Positions 31,332 through 42,988 of a stretch of DNA of 64,000 nt are shown here, one piece after another. Source of the stretch: Magicicada septendecula (taxonomy: Eukaryota > Arthropoda > Insecta > Hemiptera > Cicadidae); the NCBI GenBank assembly GCA_034769895.1, contig CM068375.1, forward strand, positions 251,389,542-251,453,541, read 5' to 3'. The position numbers and the translations under genes are program-made. The number at the start of each line of letters is the position of its first letter. Position 1 is the stretch's first letter. Below the pieces are notes generated by a model that did not search any database, was not told the DNA's origin, and saw nothing but the letters and a program-made list of their open reading frames with translations.

Positions 31332-32640
31332 TAGTTGCACTTGCATAAAAAACGCAACATGTAGATTATTTATGAAAAAACTTTTATTTATATGAAAGTA
31401 CAATTAAAGATCTACTTTTCTATAAAGTCCCCAAGTTTATTCAAACACTTATCATAGCGCGACACGAGCTTCTCTATTCCTTTGTTGAAAAAATCCCGTC
31501 CAACGTCTGATAACCATTCCTGCGTCACAATTTGGACTTCTTCATTGGTAAAATATCGCCGCTTTGCAAGGGCCTCTTTTATAGGACTGAACACGTGGAA
31601 GTCACACAGCGCAAGATCAGGACTGTAAGGAGGGTGTTCCCACTCCTCCCACTTAAACGTTTCAAGAAGTTCCTTCGTAATGCGTGCCGAATGAGGTGTT
31701 GCATTGTCATGCAGAAGCACAATTCCTTTTGTCAGTTTTCCGGGCCGTCAATCTTTAATCGCCTTTCTCAGCCTTTTTAAGGTTTCACAGTATGATACTG
31801 AATTAATCGTAGACCCCTTCGGCGTAAATTCAGTATGCACAACACCTTTGTTATCGAAGAAAATGGTCAGCATCACCTTTCCAACAGACGGAACCTTTCG
31901 GCACTTTTTTGGAGGTGGGGAATGAGGATGTTTCCACTCACGCGAACTTTGTTTCGTTTCGGGTGAAAAATGATGAACCCAGCATTCATCTCCGGTAACA
32001 ATTTTGTCCAAAAAGTCATTACCTTCCTTCTCATATCGATCCAAAAACTTGAGAGCTGACAGAAAACGTTTTCCCTTGTGTTCTGTCAATAAATGAGGCA
32101 CCCATCGAGCACAAATTTTTCGACATTGCAGTTTCTCAGAGATGATATAGTGTACACTTCCATGCGAAATACGCAATTCGGCTACAATTTCGTCTACTGT
32201 GATTCGCCTATTTGCAAGCACCAATTGGTGAACCCGTTCAACGTTGTCATCTGTAACCGAAGTTGACTGCCTTCCCTGCCGGTAATCGTCCTCCATATTC
32301 GTGGGGCCATTTGCAAACAACTCGCACCATTTTGAGATGGCCTGGCATGAAAATGCTATGTCACCATACACTTCTCTCAACTGACAATGAATTTCAGTAG
32401 GGTTGCACCCCTTTGCCCACAGAAAACGAGTCACTGCGCGTAATTCTAACTTGGATGCAACTTGCAAATGACGCGACATATTTGATGGCTAACAATGGAC
32501 TAACTGTTCCAACCACGTAGACGCGTTAATAAAGTTGATGAAACGGAAGTTCAGACCAGTGTTGCCAACAACTTTCATCAAAATATCCCTTGTAGAAAAA
32601 AAATACGGTCCAGTGCAACTAACTTTTTGACTGCCCCTCG
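31332..32640 (-). mobile_element. Mariner transposon, nearly complete
   Basis: The right end (the 5' end of the element) reads CGAGGGGCAGTCAAAAAGTT on the minus strand, followed inward by AGTTGCACTGG, and is flanked by TA at 32641-32642. At the left, only the inner part of the inverted repeat (TAGTTGCACTTG at 31332-31343) is recognisable, so the outer ~20 bp there are lost or changed. It lies in the last host intron, antisense to the gene. Confidence 0.85.
31412..32479 (-). pseudogene. Mariner transposase with one in-frame stop
   Basis: One frame of 354 sense codons, the normal size, is interrupted only by a TGA at 31748-31750. The N-terminus has two helix-turn-helix units (LELRAVTRFLWAKGCNPTEI, CQAISKWCELFANG; then ITVDEIVAELRISHGSVHYI). 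The DDD catalytic domain has VTGDECWVHHFSPETKQ, LLHDNATPHSA and YSPDLALCDFHVF; the last two Asp are 34 residues apart (DD34D). The stop lies 12 codons before the second catalytic Asp, so the element cannot make full protein, but damage is slight. Confidence 0.9.
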
Positions 32641-32642
32641 TA

Positions 32643-33027
32643 TAATTATTTCTGATCTATGAACGTAGGACTTCACAGCAGGCCTTTATCAGTGTTGTAC
32701 CTTTAGTTGGGCCATGCTAGTCAGTACTTTGGCCTTTCAGGATCTCAAAATCTGAGCATGACATCCTTATAAAACTGTGGAAACTACACCCACCAGTTTA
32801 CCTTCCTGCAATGTGTTTTTGTCCTCTTTAATATCTTTCACAAACCACTATGCTTGCCCCTTTCTAGATGACATGGGTCAAGTCCTTATCCTTCTCTTCT
32901 TTCTTGTTCTGTATGAGCCAATAATTACCGTACAAGCTGCATCAAAAGCAACTTCAGCTGAAGTTGAAGTCGTTGTGACAAAATGTACACAGTTACTACA
33001 AGATTCAGCATTTGTTGCGATGTTATG
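32643..33027. other. No gene recognised between two mariners
   Basis: Intronic sequence. The 83-codon frame at 32777-33028 has no identifiable motif. Confidence 0.45.
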
Positions 33028-33957
33028 AGGGTGGATCAAATGTAGACCAGGACTTTTTTTAATTTTATTGATTCATTGCAAAAATACAAAATATATCATT
33101 TTTCTATATAATTGCCTGATTTGGAACCAAATTTTTTTCTAATGAGTTGGGAATTTTTTGATCCCTTCCTCGAAGTAAGAAGAGATGCATGTTTGCAGCT
33201 AATTGCACACGAACTTCTCTACCACTGTATCATTGTCAAATTGCTGTCCTTCCAACGCTTCTGTTGGGATAGTCACAAGGCGATAAATCTGGACTGCAAA
33301 GGAAGGTGTTCTAGGACCATTCAGTGAAATTTTTTAGCTTCTCACAGTATGGAGCCTTACATTGTTGTGAAGGAGAATGAAGTAACGCATTCGTCACCAA
33401 CATTGTTTGTTGTGATAGGCAGTTTTCGAACTTCCAGAAGCTTACAATAACAGGCAGCACTTACTGTTCTTTGTTAACGAAGAAACTGACAAGTGTGTTT
33501 TGGCCTTGACCAGTGCAACTTCCCTTTTATTCTGCCACTCCATGCTAGCTTGTTTTGATTTGGGGGTGTGATGGACCACGTTTCATCACAATAAAGTACG
33601 TTACAAAAATCTTCCCCTTCCTCCTCATAGCAAGTCATTAGGCTTTCACAAAATCCAGGTAAACTTGTTTTTGTTCCTGGGTAAGGAAACGAAGAACCCA
33701 CCTGGCAGACTCTTTCTGATAGTTTTAAGTTTTTGTTGATGATTGATTAAATACTTCCATAGCTTATTCCCACTGATGAAGCAATTTATGAAATCTCTAT
33801 ACACCAACCTGAATCAGTAAATTTACGAACAGCGCGAATGTTTTCTTCTGCGACACTTGTTTGTGGTCAATGTTGGTGAGGTTGATTTTTCAACTTTTCC
33901 ATCCAGTAAAAAATGTTTTGTGCCAATAAAACACTTGAGTCATATCTATCCTTGTAA
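33028..33957 (-). pseudogene. Second mariner, heavily decayed
   Basis: The left edge AGGGTGGATCAAATGTAGAC looks like a mariner terminal repeat; a weak counterpart is near 33940-33957. The minus strand keeps transposase traces in several frames: the first catalytic region (NVLYCDETWSITPPNQNK), a relic of the second (HNNVRLHTV), and the C-terminal VVEKFVCN...YFEEGIKKFP. Many stops and indels separate them. It is clearly older than, and different from, the mariner at 31.3-32.6 kb. Confidence 0.65.
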
Positions 33958-35319
33958 AGGCTTACCAATATTTTAAAAGTTCAAATTCACACCAACTTAT
34001 GCATAACATTGTTTACAATATTGTTATTAAAAATGTTGCTAACAATTAAAAGTACATGCCACAACATTTTTATTGTCATCATTGTTTTGATGGAAGCATC
34101 CGGTATAAATCCAGGTTTTTATGTGAACCTCAGATTAGCATGAAATGTTAGTTAAAAACCTCTAGTTGTAGTGACAGTTTTATTATCATCTTGATTGATC
34201 TGGAGTCTTTCTGATCAAGATCTAAACTGCGATAAGGAAATGGAACGTACAGATGAAACTCACCGTGTCTAAATATCCATACCTATCTGTTTTGTGTGGT
34301 AATGGAAACCAAATTATTAAAATTTAAGTTCGTATCTGTTTTATTTCAAGTATTTTTTATAATTCCTTACCTTTCATTTATAAGTTTTGTAATTTTACTT
34401 TGTGTAATTGTACTTTTGATAATTTTTGTGCACTCTAATCCAGCAGTCAGATAAATTCTGTTTTTACAAGATGAGGTCCTGGTCCCAGTAGATTTAATTG
34501 TGAATAATTTTCTACCTTTTTTTTAATTCATACATTAAACTAACATGAGTTATGATATTTAATCATTTCATGTTCATGTAGCATATTAATACACATTATC
34601 CAATTTTATTCTGCTCAGTTGTAAAATTGTAATTCATTAATTAAGTTGTAAAACATTAATTAATTAAAAATGCTTAGAAAATAAAATGACAAATTCCAGG
34701 AGAACTTCTTTGTGGCATAGTGTAATTGATGCCAAGACCTGGCACTTATGAAACACTGTTTCAAGATACCGTTGATTTCTTAATGTTGTATTTACTTCTT
34801 TTACAGTATGTTACCCCTTTTATGTGGAAGGTTAAGAACTCCATTATTTTCAAGGATCTTCTATCAGAGTCGCCGCTTTCTATTAAAGTTTGCGATTTCC
34901 TTTAAACAAGAGAACCAAGTTTTTTATCTTTTTCAGGAGAATCTAGTTTTCTGACAACCTAGAAATCTTTCAGGTATCTGATAGGAGAGCAGTTGTTTTT
35001 ACTCTACACAGCTTATTTATGTTTGTCATTCTCCTTTCTTTCGTCTTTTTTTTCCAGCACAGTTGAAAAACACTGGTTCTGATCTGTTCCCAGTGTGCCA
35101 GTATAATGGAGTTGATATTGTGTCTTCTGTTTCTTAATTTGGTTTCATTCTGTTTGTGGTACAAGTGAGCGATCTTTGAATTTCTAAGAACAATGAAACT
35201 ATGAGTACTAAAGTAGATTCTGAAATGCTTTACTAAGTAAAATGATAAGAGGTTAAGTTCTGTTACCTTTTGATTGTTTTACAGACATACTGTAACCAAA
35301 ATATGTACTTTTTTTGTAG
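33958..35319. other. Host intron, no gene recognised
   Basis: AT-rich. The 64-codon frame at 34970-35164 has no motif. The last bases (TTTTTTTGTAG) are the acceptor of the terminal exon. Confidence 0.45.
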
Positions 35320-35477
35320 ACACGGAAAAGACACGAGCAACGTCTACTCCACGGAACACTAACAGTAAAAATCCTTCTTCAACAAGTAGGTCTTCACCAG
35401 ATTCAGAATTTTGTGCTCAGTCATGGGTCAATTTTAAGTTTGATAAGCAAGCTATACTACAGATATTTACAGATTAA
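35320..35477 (+). CDS. Host gene, terminal coding exon
   Basis: The acceptor TTTTTTTGTAG ends at 35319. In the phase given by the exon at 11853-11970 (one base carried over) it reads DTEKTRATSTPRNTNSK, a serine-rich stretch, FCAQ and SWVNFKFDKQAILQIFTD, with TAA at 35475-35477. The low-complexity linker followed by a hydrophobic C-terminal segment suggests a disordered adaptor with a short binding helix; this is inference. The three exons together give 148 residues of the C-terminus. Additional small exons inside the 23-kb intron cannot be excluded. Confidence 0.75.
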
Positions 35478-36574
35478 AAAAAATACCAAAACAAACATCC
35501 AGCTGGTTATCATCAAACAAGTTGTAGAGTGATACATTATTTTTACTGTGTTAGAAACATCTCAGGAATGTAACATTTGATAATAAAAATGTGTGCTCGC
35601 TACAAAGATCTGTGGTAACCATAAGCGGTACTTGTAAAAGCTTTAATAATTCTGTATTTCAGTAGATAGTTTATATGCATGTATATAATATGAATTGTAT
35701 GCATGTATTTTTGTACACAACAAGTCAGTAACATTGTACTGAAACAACCATATCAATACAAAATGGTGTGTTAGTAGAATGAGTATGTAAACACCCAATG
35801 CGCAGTGAGAATGTTAAATGCACCTTTGCGTAATTAACATGTTGCCTGAGAGCGATCTCATTGTTGTACAACATGGTATAGTTACATAAATTGTAATTAA
35901 TTTTTAATGTTTTAAAGAATAGATTGTAATTATTGTATTGAAATGCTCATGGAGGAAAGAAAATTTGAAAATTACAGATTATTTTATTTTCTCTAATATT
36001 GTAATTTTTATTTATAACACTTGGATTTGTATCTGGCTGATAAATTGCCACGTTACAAGTTTTCAAAGTTTAACTGAATAAAAAATTGATGTGAAATGAA
36101 TGCATGCACATTGTTTTTAATGATAGGTTCATGAAGTTATACTAATTCATGGTTTCACAAACTCCTATTCATAACCATAATAAGCTTCTTTCATTTATAA
36201 ATAATTTCTATCTTAAGAATGTGTGAAACTTTAGAAGATTTTATTCTCATTATTGTCACATAAAATAATTTTTGAATGTTTTTAGTTTAGTGTCTACACT
36301 TAAGTAGTTTCTTGACAATGTAGGATTCAAAGTTTCAGTTGATATGGTGTAGGTGTTTTATTTTAAAAAGTATATATATACTTTCACTTTTACAATTTAT
36401 TAAAAGCAGTTAAACTCAGATCGATTGTTTATTAAAACATGCATATTTTTATAGTTTCTGGCCTGTTTATAAAGATTGTCCTGGGAAGACAGACAGGTCT
36501 TCAAAATGGATTATGTGTTTCTTTGGTGCTACTAAATTGACAGTCAAATTACTTTTCTTAACAGTGTTCATAAT
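35478..36574 (+). other. Probable 3' UTR of the host gene
   Basis: AT-rich sequence directly after the stop codon with no further frames. AATAAA at 36077-36082 is a candidate polyadenylation signal; others occur later (e.g. 37449-37454), so the real end is unknown. Confidence 0.4.
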
Positions 36575-36775
36575 TCTGGTCACAGATTATTGCTGAACTG
36601 CTAATCGCTTTATACTGGATGTGGCCATTTGGTGTCTCCACCATTATCAAGTCCTAAATAACTGTCCCAGTCCTGGTCATCTTTTAATACTTGATAATGA
36701 TGGGAACAAGAAATAGACTCATCCAGTACAAAGCAATTAGTGATTTAGTAGTAACCTATGACAAAGTTGGATATT
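36575..36775. repeat. Foldback repeat, second copy of the 47.6-kb family
   Basis: Inverted arms (36601-36651 with 36690-36740, imperfect further out to TGACAAAGTTGG near 36759-36770). The inner arm on the minus strand reads CTTGATAATGGTGGAGACACC, AAATGGCC, which matches CTGAAGATGGTGGAGACACC, GAAAGGCC of the repeat at 47552-47741. The hammerhead box is more decayed here. Confidence 0.55.
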
Positions 36776-37789
36776 ACTAATTGTTATTGAAAGTGTTATC
36801 AATTTTTCCAAAAGTGTCTGCTGTTCATGTTATTAAACCCCACTGTATATGTTCATAATATATAATATCCCCATAAGCAGGAGATAAACTTTGTGATACC
36901 TTGAACTAGTAAATTTGTAGAGTTCACATGTTCATACTAGTCATGTGAACGTTTAGATTTAGCAGCTATTATAATGTTATCAAGTACTGCAAGCAGTATT
37001 AATGGTCAGTTAATCAGTTATATACTAGAAAAGATTAGTCCTTATTTCTGAATGAACAATTTTTTTATATTATAAGATAAAAATGTAAATAGTTTTTTAT
37101 TTGAATGTTATTTATTAGATCCTCAACAGATGTACTACAATTACATGTCTAGATTTTAGTATATTTGTATATAAGAATAGTGTGTATCTGCGTGCATATA
37201 AATTGCATTTGGTTTGAAAATGTTAAATGTAAGATCATAGTAATAGTAATGAATGTATATTATGGTTTGAACAATACATAGCCAAACTTCAGTCAACTTT
37301 ATAAAAACGTTCCTTTTTTTTGTAACAGATATCTTAATTTTTAATGTGTGTCTGAGAAGATACGTAATGTCTCACATGTTCATATTCTCTTACCAGTGCC
37401 AAATGTTTGCCCATTCAGAGATTGTGAATTCTGTTGTATAAGTTATCTAATAAACAGATATCCTTCTGAAATTGAAAAATAAATAATTTAACTTTTTCCT
37501 TATGATATGTAACTGGAGATTAACAAATACAGGAACTAATAAAAAAGAAACTTTTACACACATCTTCATATGCCCAGAGATCAAATATTGTATGTGCTTA
37601 AAGTTTTGTGTTCACATAATACTTTGGTTATCCTGTGAATGGGCATGATGTTCATAGTTACTTTTATTTCACATGCACTTGTTCTTTATTAAAACTGATT
37701 TCAGAAAATAATGTATACCCTTGGTTAACAAATAAAAAGCCTACATTTACTTCTTGTTCTTTTTATGTGTTTCCATTCTTATTGTTCTC
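36776..37789. other. No gene recognised
   Basis: AT-rich; possibly still 3' UTR. No motif in the frame at 37635-37838. Confidence 0.4.
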
Positions 37790-38070
37790 CGATGACACAA
37801 TGTCTCCTGTAGATGTTCTCCACCACTGTCCAGTGTGAGTTGTCATTCAATATTGCGTCTTTTTTGTTTTCAGTCTTGATACTCCTGCGATGTCTGTTTG
37901 ACAATCCACTAATATGTGCTGTAAGGTCTCCTCATGTTAATGACACAGTAGGCAAGTAGCAGTTTGGGTCAAGTTGAATTTGTACAAGTATGAGTGAGTT
38001 ATGATGTGGCCAAGTTTTCCTCGAGAGTCAAAAGTTTGAATACTCTTAGGGTTGTTTCTGTATATGGAGA
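37790..38070 (-). pseudogene. LINE remnant (C-terminal region of a Jockey/I-like protein)
   Basis: The minus strand reads GKLGHIITHSYLYKFNL, then TATCLLCH, EETLQHILVDCQ and TDIAGVSRLK. The order of a Tyr/Lys/Phe block, a Cys-x-x-Cys/His knuckle and HILVDC is that found near the C-terminus of Jockey- and I-type LINE reverse transcriptase proteins. Stops interrupt it and both ends are lost. Confidence 0.6.
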
Positions 38071-41000
38071 CATCTTGTGTACTGATGTGCTGTTTTCTTT
38101 GGTGGAATTTAAAAATGCATCATTCCACGTCTCTGTGAGTCTTCTATGTTTACTTGATCATTATAGTTAAGTGTCACTGAATTCCACATTGCTTTATTAA
38201 CATTCTAAAAGTCTGGCAAAGTTAATTCACTTCTGCATTATACACCACAAGATAATTTGCATTACATCTTTTATTCAGTATACAAAAATTCAGTGTATTG
38301 TAAGTCCTGGTAATTTATACAATATATGGTATGTAAGAAACATGTGATAAAAGTTGTACTAATCATTTGTTATTTTTAAATTTGGAGAAGAGTGTATCTT
38401 ATTATTAGATATTAGGACTTTGTCTGATTCTAATCTTGTGTGCTAGATAATACGTTAAAATATCAGACATTGTATATCTAAATATTGTTTATATTAAGTA
38501 TGTTATTTTTTTTTTCAAGATACAGTGATAGTTTGAATAGTTCTCAGACTAACACAGAAATAACAGTAAGAGTATCAAATGACTATAATTGGTCACAACT
38601 TCAGTCTCTGAGATTATGTACTATAACATTTAAAACAGGTGGTTTTAGTAGTTTAGTTGGAACAAATAGATTACACATACACATTTATCTCAGCTGACTT
38701 CCATATCTAAAGTGTATCTTTTAAAAGTAAGCAATTTATTTATATTTGGGAACAGAGAAGTCACTGGGAGCTAACTCTGGTGAGTACAGTCCATGTGGCA
38801 GTAATTCAAAGCAGTAGCATTGTTCTTGTGTGTGTTTTTTTTATGTGGAAGGTTTTTCTGCCTCACCTGTATTTGGCTACGGCCATCAGGAAACTTATTC
38901 CAAAATAATTTTATGTTTCAAAGTTTCAAATCCCATGTTTGTATTGTGAAAAACTCACACATATGTCTCTTAAACAATGGATACTTTAAAAGACAAATGC
39001 AACCCACTGATGAAGACTCATGCAACGTTAATAAAAAGGTTCAGTTTTAACCAACCGTATACTACTTAACATTCTTACCAAGGTTACTCTACTACATAAG
39101 GTTGGGCCTGAAGCGAAACGAATTGTTATTGGGTGCTAAAATGACATCACTGCAGTAGCACGAGCTGCACGGCAAATACCTCTCAATACAAATATGTTAT
39201 TTTTTATCGAGTACAATTATTTTTGTTATTTATACTGTTACAACATTACAGACCAACACGCTATGTCTTTTTCGGCTATTCCAGTGGAATCCGGCTATAA
39301 TGAGTGTGTGCGCAAAACAAATTTTTTCTATACAATGTACTAACAATAATTAGAAACATCATTAGAGGAATATAAGAGGCAAATTTACATTGTGTGCTGG
39401 TGTAAAAGTTTTTTGTGAGATAGCCACTGAGTTTTTATTGAAAATTTATTATACCAGTTGTGTTTTATAAATTCAGTATTCCATTGGTTGGGACAAGCAA
39501 ACTGCTGCTCAGGTTGTGTATAAACGTTAATTTTCACAAGTAATGTGGTAAAAATTTGTATTTACGTCACAAGTATTAGCTACATAAAAAAGTTACTTTA
39601 AGTGTATTCTGTATAAAGTTTTATTGTAATATGAAAGTACTGAGAATGGTAAAGCAATTTCCACCATATAAAAAGTGGAAGCTTGTAACATATGGATGCC
39701 ACTCTACTTGATGATTTCAATAATAATAAATGCATAATTTTTGTTATTATGTGATACTCAGTGTGAACAGTGATATTTAGTTTTCTGCATTTAGCTAGAG
39801 GTTGAAGTTGTTTGTAACTTACAGTAAAATATTTAGTATTATCTTATAAAATCTTTAAAATTCTTGAAATTAACATGGTAACGTAATGTTCAAGAGAAAT
39901 GTTAGAAAATATTTGTCCTTGAAAATGTTATGGCAAAGTGAATGTGTTTTAAGAAAATATGAAAGTTTCTGGACTATGTACCATATAAGGGGTTTATACA
40001 TGCTCAGTAATAGACATTTTGAAGAATTTTGAAATTGATACATCTTAAAAAAATAGAGTTAAAATTAGATCACAAAACAAATCTGAACCGTGTAAATTTT
40101 TCTTTGAAGTTAATTATTTTGTGGTTGTATGAACTATTTGTTACAACATTAAAGATAAAATGATAAAATATAGTTTATATTGTATCACAAATTGATGCAG
40201 GAAATATTAAAAATTGTGTAATCTAACGAGAAAACAGTGACACAGAAAATTCTATCATCTCTTAATTCTTTAAAATAATGTGGTGTAACAAGTTAGTTAA
40301 TGCAAGTTTTGAATCAACTGCTTTTGAACGTTATCTGTAAGTTTACTAGCATTATATTAATTGTAAATATAGGTAAGATAGATTTAAGTTTGTTACACTG
40401 TTATTGTTAAAGCTGGTGGTTCCTATTGCATAATACGTGAAATTGTGCTGTGCTGTGATTGGCCCATCCATGAAGCGTGATTTTGTAAATAATATATATT
40501 ACTGACATTGTTGAACAGTAAGGTTCAATAAAATGTATAACAGAAAATAAATACTTAAATTCTAATCAAATATTACATATAACAAAAATAATATTGTTAT
40601 TATTATAAACAATGAAAAAATCAGCTAATTGTTCAGTATTTAGTGAACAGCTAAAAATTTGTTTCTATAACATTATAAACAAACGAGAAGATTATTTACT
40701 TGAGAAGATTATATCTTTTGTGTGTGTGCGCGCGCGCGCGCCCGTCCGTGCGCGTGCATAAATAACTTAAGCTTTTATGTACGTATCAAACAGACATGTG
40801 TTTATATCATATGCATGGCATCATTCTGGACTCTGTAACAGTTTTCTTGAAAATAAAAGAAGACAGTTGCCTGTAACATGGATCAGAACATACAAGTTTT
40901 GTACATACAAGCCTGAAGCAAATTTTATTGAAGGTAAAGATGTGTTTGAGAAGTAGACTTACATTGTCATGCCAAAAACTTTGGTGATATTGGTATGATG

Positions 41001-42420
41001 GTATTAATTTTTAGGACATGGATAAAATATATAATGTGTTTGAAACCTTGTAACGATTCCTTGCATCATGACTTCTCCAAGCCAGCAATTTATGCTGTTT
41101 CAGCTAAGTTTTATGCAACAGTCTTGGACTCTTACATGTGATAATAAAAATTAAAAGTAGGATTCAACTCAGTTAATTTTTTTCTTAGTCGTCGTGAAGA
41201 AAAAAAGGATCAAAAACAAGTAAATAGCCATATTAATGCTAAGTGTGTAAAAATGAGGAAAGTTTACAGTAATTGGGAAATTGAAAGGATGTTAGAGTTG
41301 TTGAATGGGTTAATTATATTTTGTTTAATACAGACAGTTTATAACAGACTGTAAGCCATAAAGTTTGATACTTGTATATCCAATTTATGTTTATATACAC
41401 AAGTAATATATGGATACTTTGTTGGCCATGGATGGGCTATTTATGTAGCTGTGTGTGTGTATACGAGACATTTATATGTGTTACATAATTTATGTATAAG
41501 TATTGTGGTAGGTATTTGCACTCATTTTTTGATATGCTGGAAGATTTATTAAAATGTACTAATCATGTTATATTAAAATAATATATAGGTCATGTTTATT
41601 TTATATGTTTATAGTATAACATAATTAAGTGTAACAGCCATGTGAATGCGTGGGAATTAAAATGACTTGTTATAAAAACCATTATATTTTTGGAGGTTGC
41701 ATTTGGTATACGAGTGCCAAATTATTTTAGTAACCTTTTCACATAGAATTAAGTGTTAAATTGGAAATTAGTTTATTGAATTCAAAATAAAATTAATACG
41801 TCATAATGTTCTGCCAAAATACAATGTTTATTACACTTCAACAATTATATACTAAATGAACAATCTTTCTGCACTTTTCCCTCACTGTGTCTTGTGTTCA
41901 ATGCAAAATTAGATATAACACCAGACAATTCACTAAATAAACACTGTGTTTTGTAAATGAAATGAGAGTGGTGTAACCAACGGCACATGATTTTTGTTTT
42001 GTTTTCAATACTAACTTGAAGAGATTAAAATATATTTTGTTTTACATTATAAAAAAAGTTTTGTTTAGAATAGTAATATACAAATTTACAGGCATTGCAC
42101 AAATGTAATGCACAGAGAAGGGCATTGAAAATGCTTAAATAAATCTAAAAAATATATATATATTTATGTTCATTCACCAATCAATGAATTCATTCTTCAT
42201 TCACCAATCAATGAATTCATTCTTCATTTACCAATGTACAGATTATAAGTTAAATGTAGTCGCTTTCATAAGCGAAGTTTTATATGTGTACTACGTTATT
42301 GACAACAAAGAAGTAGTTTCTATGGAAACTCACCGGTTCCCATTTTCGATCACGCACCAGCGATCGGCCGCAAATGTGCGATACGTCCGTATAAACATTT
42401 TCAATGTTAACAATTAAACA
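38071..42420. other. No gene recognised; AT-rich
   Basis: About 4.3 kb of AT-rich sequence. It includes a GC-alternating stretch at 40725-40742, a possible decayed hammerhead-like string CACTGATGAAGAC...CAACGTTAATAAAAAGG near 39004-39041, and several AATAAA signals. Frames at 38485-38697, 38820-39050 and 42166-42417 have no recognisable motif; the last includes a 24-bp direct repeat (TCATTCACCAATCAATGAAT, 42170 and 42194). Confidence 0.4.
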
Positions 42421-42732
42421 TATTTAAACAAATATACATTTCTACTGATTATAGTTGTATAAGAAAACATAATTTTTTTATAAAAATAAATTCATAGGCC
42501 AATAGGCATACTTTCCAAAATTACAACATTATCTTTTATGGTTTATTCACAAGTTTTTGAAATTATGTTTTCTATTATGGATTCTTCTTTTATTTCTATA
42601 TATTTAAACAAATATCCGTTTCTACTGATTATAGTTGTATAAGTAAACATAATTTTTTTATAAAAATAAATTCATAGGCCAATAGGCATACTTTCCAAAA
42701 TTACAACATTATCTTTTATGGTTTATTCACAA
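42421..42732. repeat. 180-bp tandem duplication, second unit cut by the Penelope insertion
   Basis: 42421-42600 is repeated from 42601 with very few differences. The second unit stops at 42732 (TTTATTCACAA) and resumes at 45519 with the same 11 bases and the rest of the unit (to about 45577). So the duplication existed before the inserted element. Confidence 0.85.
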
Positions 42733-42795
42733 TATAATTAAATTTTTAAAAATTTTTACCTTAATCCGTCTGTGTGACCGCTTGGTTTCTGTCTT

Positions 42796-42830
42796 CTTAC
42801 GCGTTTCGGATTAATTTAATCCATCATCAG
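42796..42830 (-). ncRNA. Hammerhead ribozyme core, left arm
   Basis: Minus strand: CTGATGA, one extra T, stem II GGATTAA/TTAATCC closing on itself, GAAA, then stem III of A-U and C-G with a 2-nt loop (ACGCGT) and cleavage site GTA. Only three proximal stem I pairs (TCT/AGA) are clear. It lies 158 nt after the endonuclease stop, as in the 8.3-kb element. Confidence 0.65.
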
Positions 42831-42988
42831 AGAGTAAAAATTCGTCGGTTATGACTTCGTTAAAACATTAAAATTGACACTAAAATACATTTATGTATAT
42901 GTTCTACAAACACAGCGACGTACGCGGATGTGAGTGCGCACTCGACACGTGTTGACGACGTACTGCACAGTTTATTTAAGTTATCATG

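Noticed and set aside
39004..39041. CACTGATGAAGAC...CAACGTTAATAAAAAGG, resembling the start and end of a hammerhead
   Set aside because: The GAAA box and a closing stem II are absent; too weak to annotate as a ribozyme.
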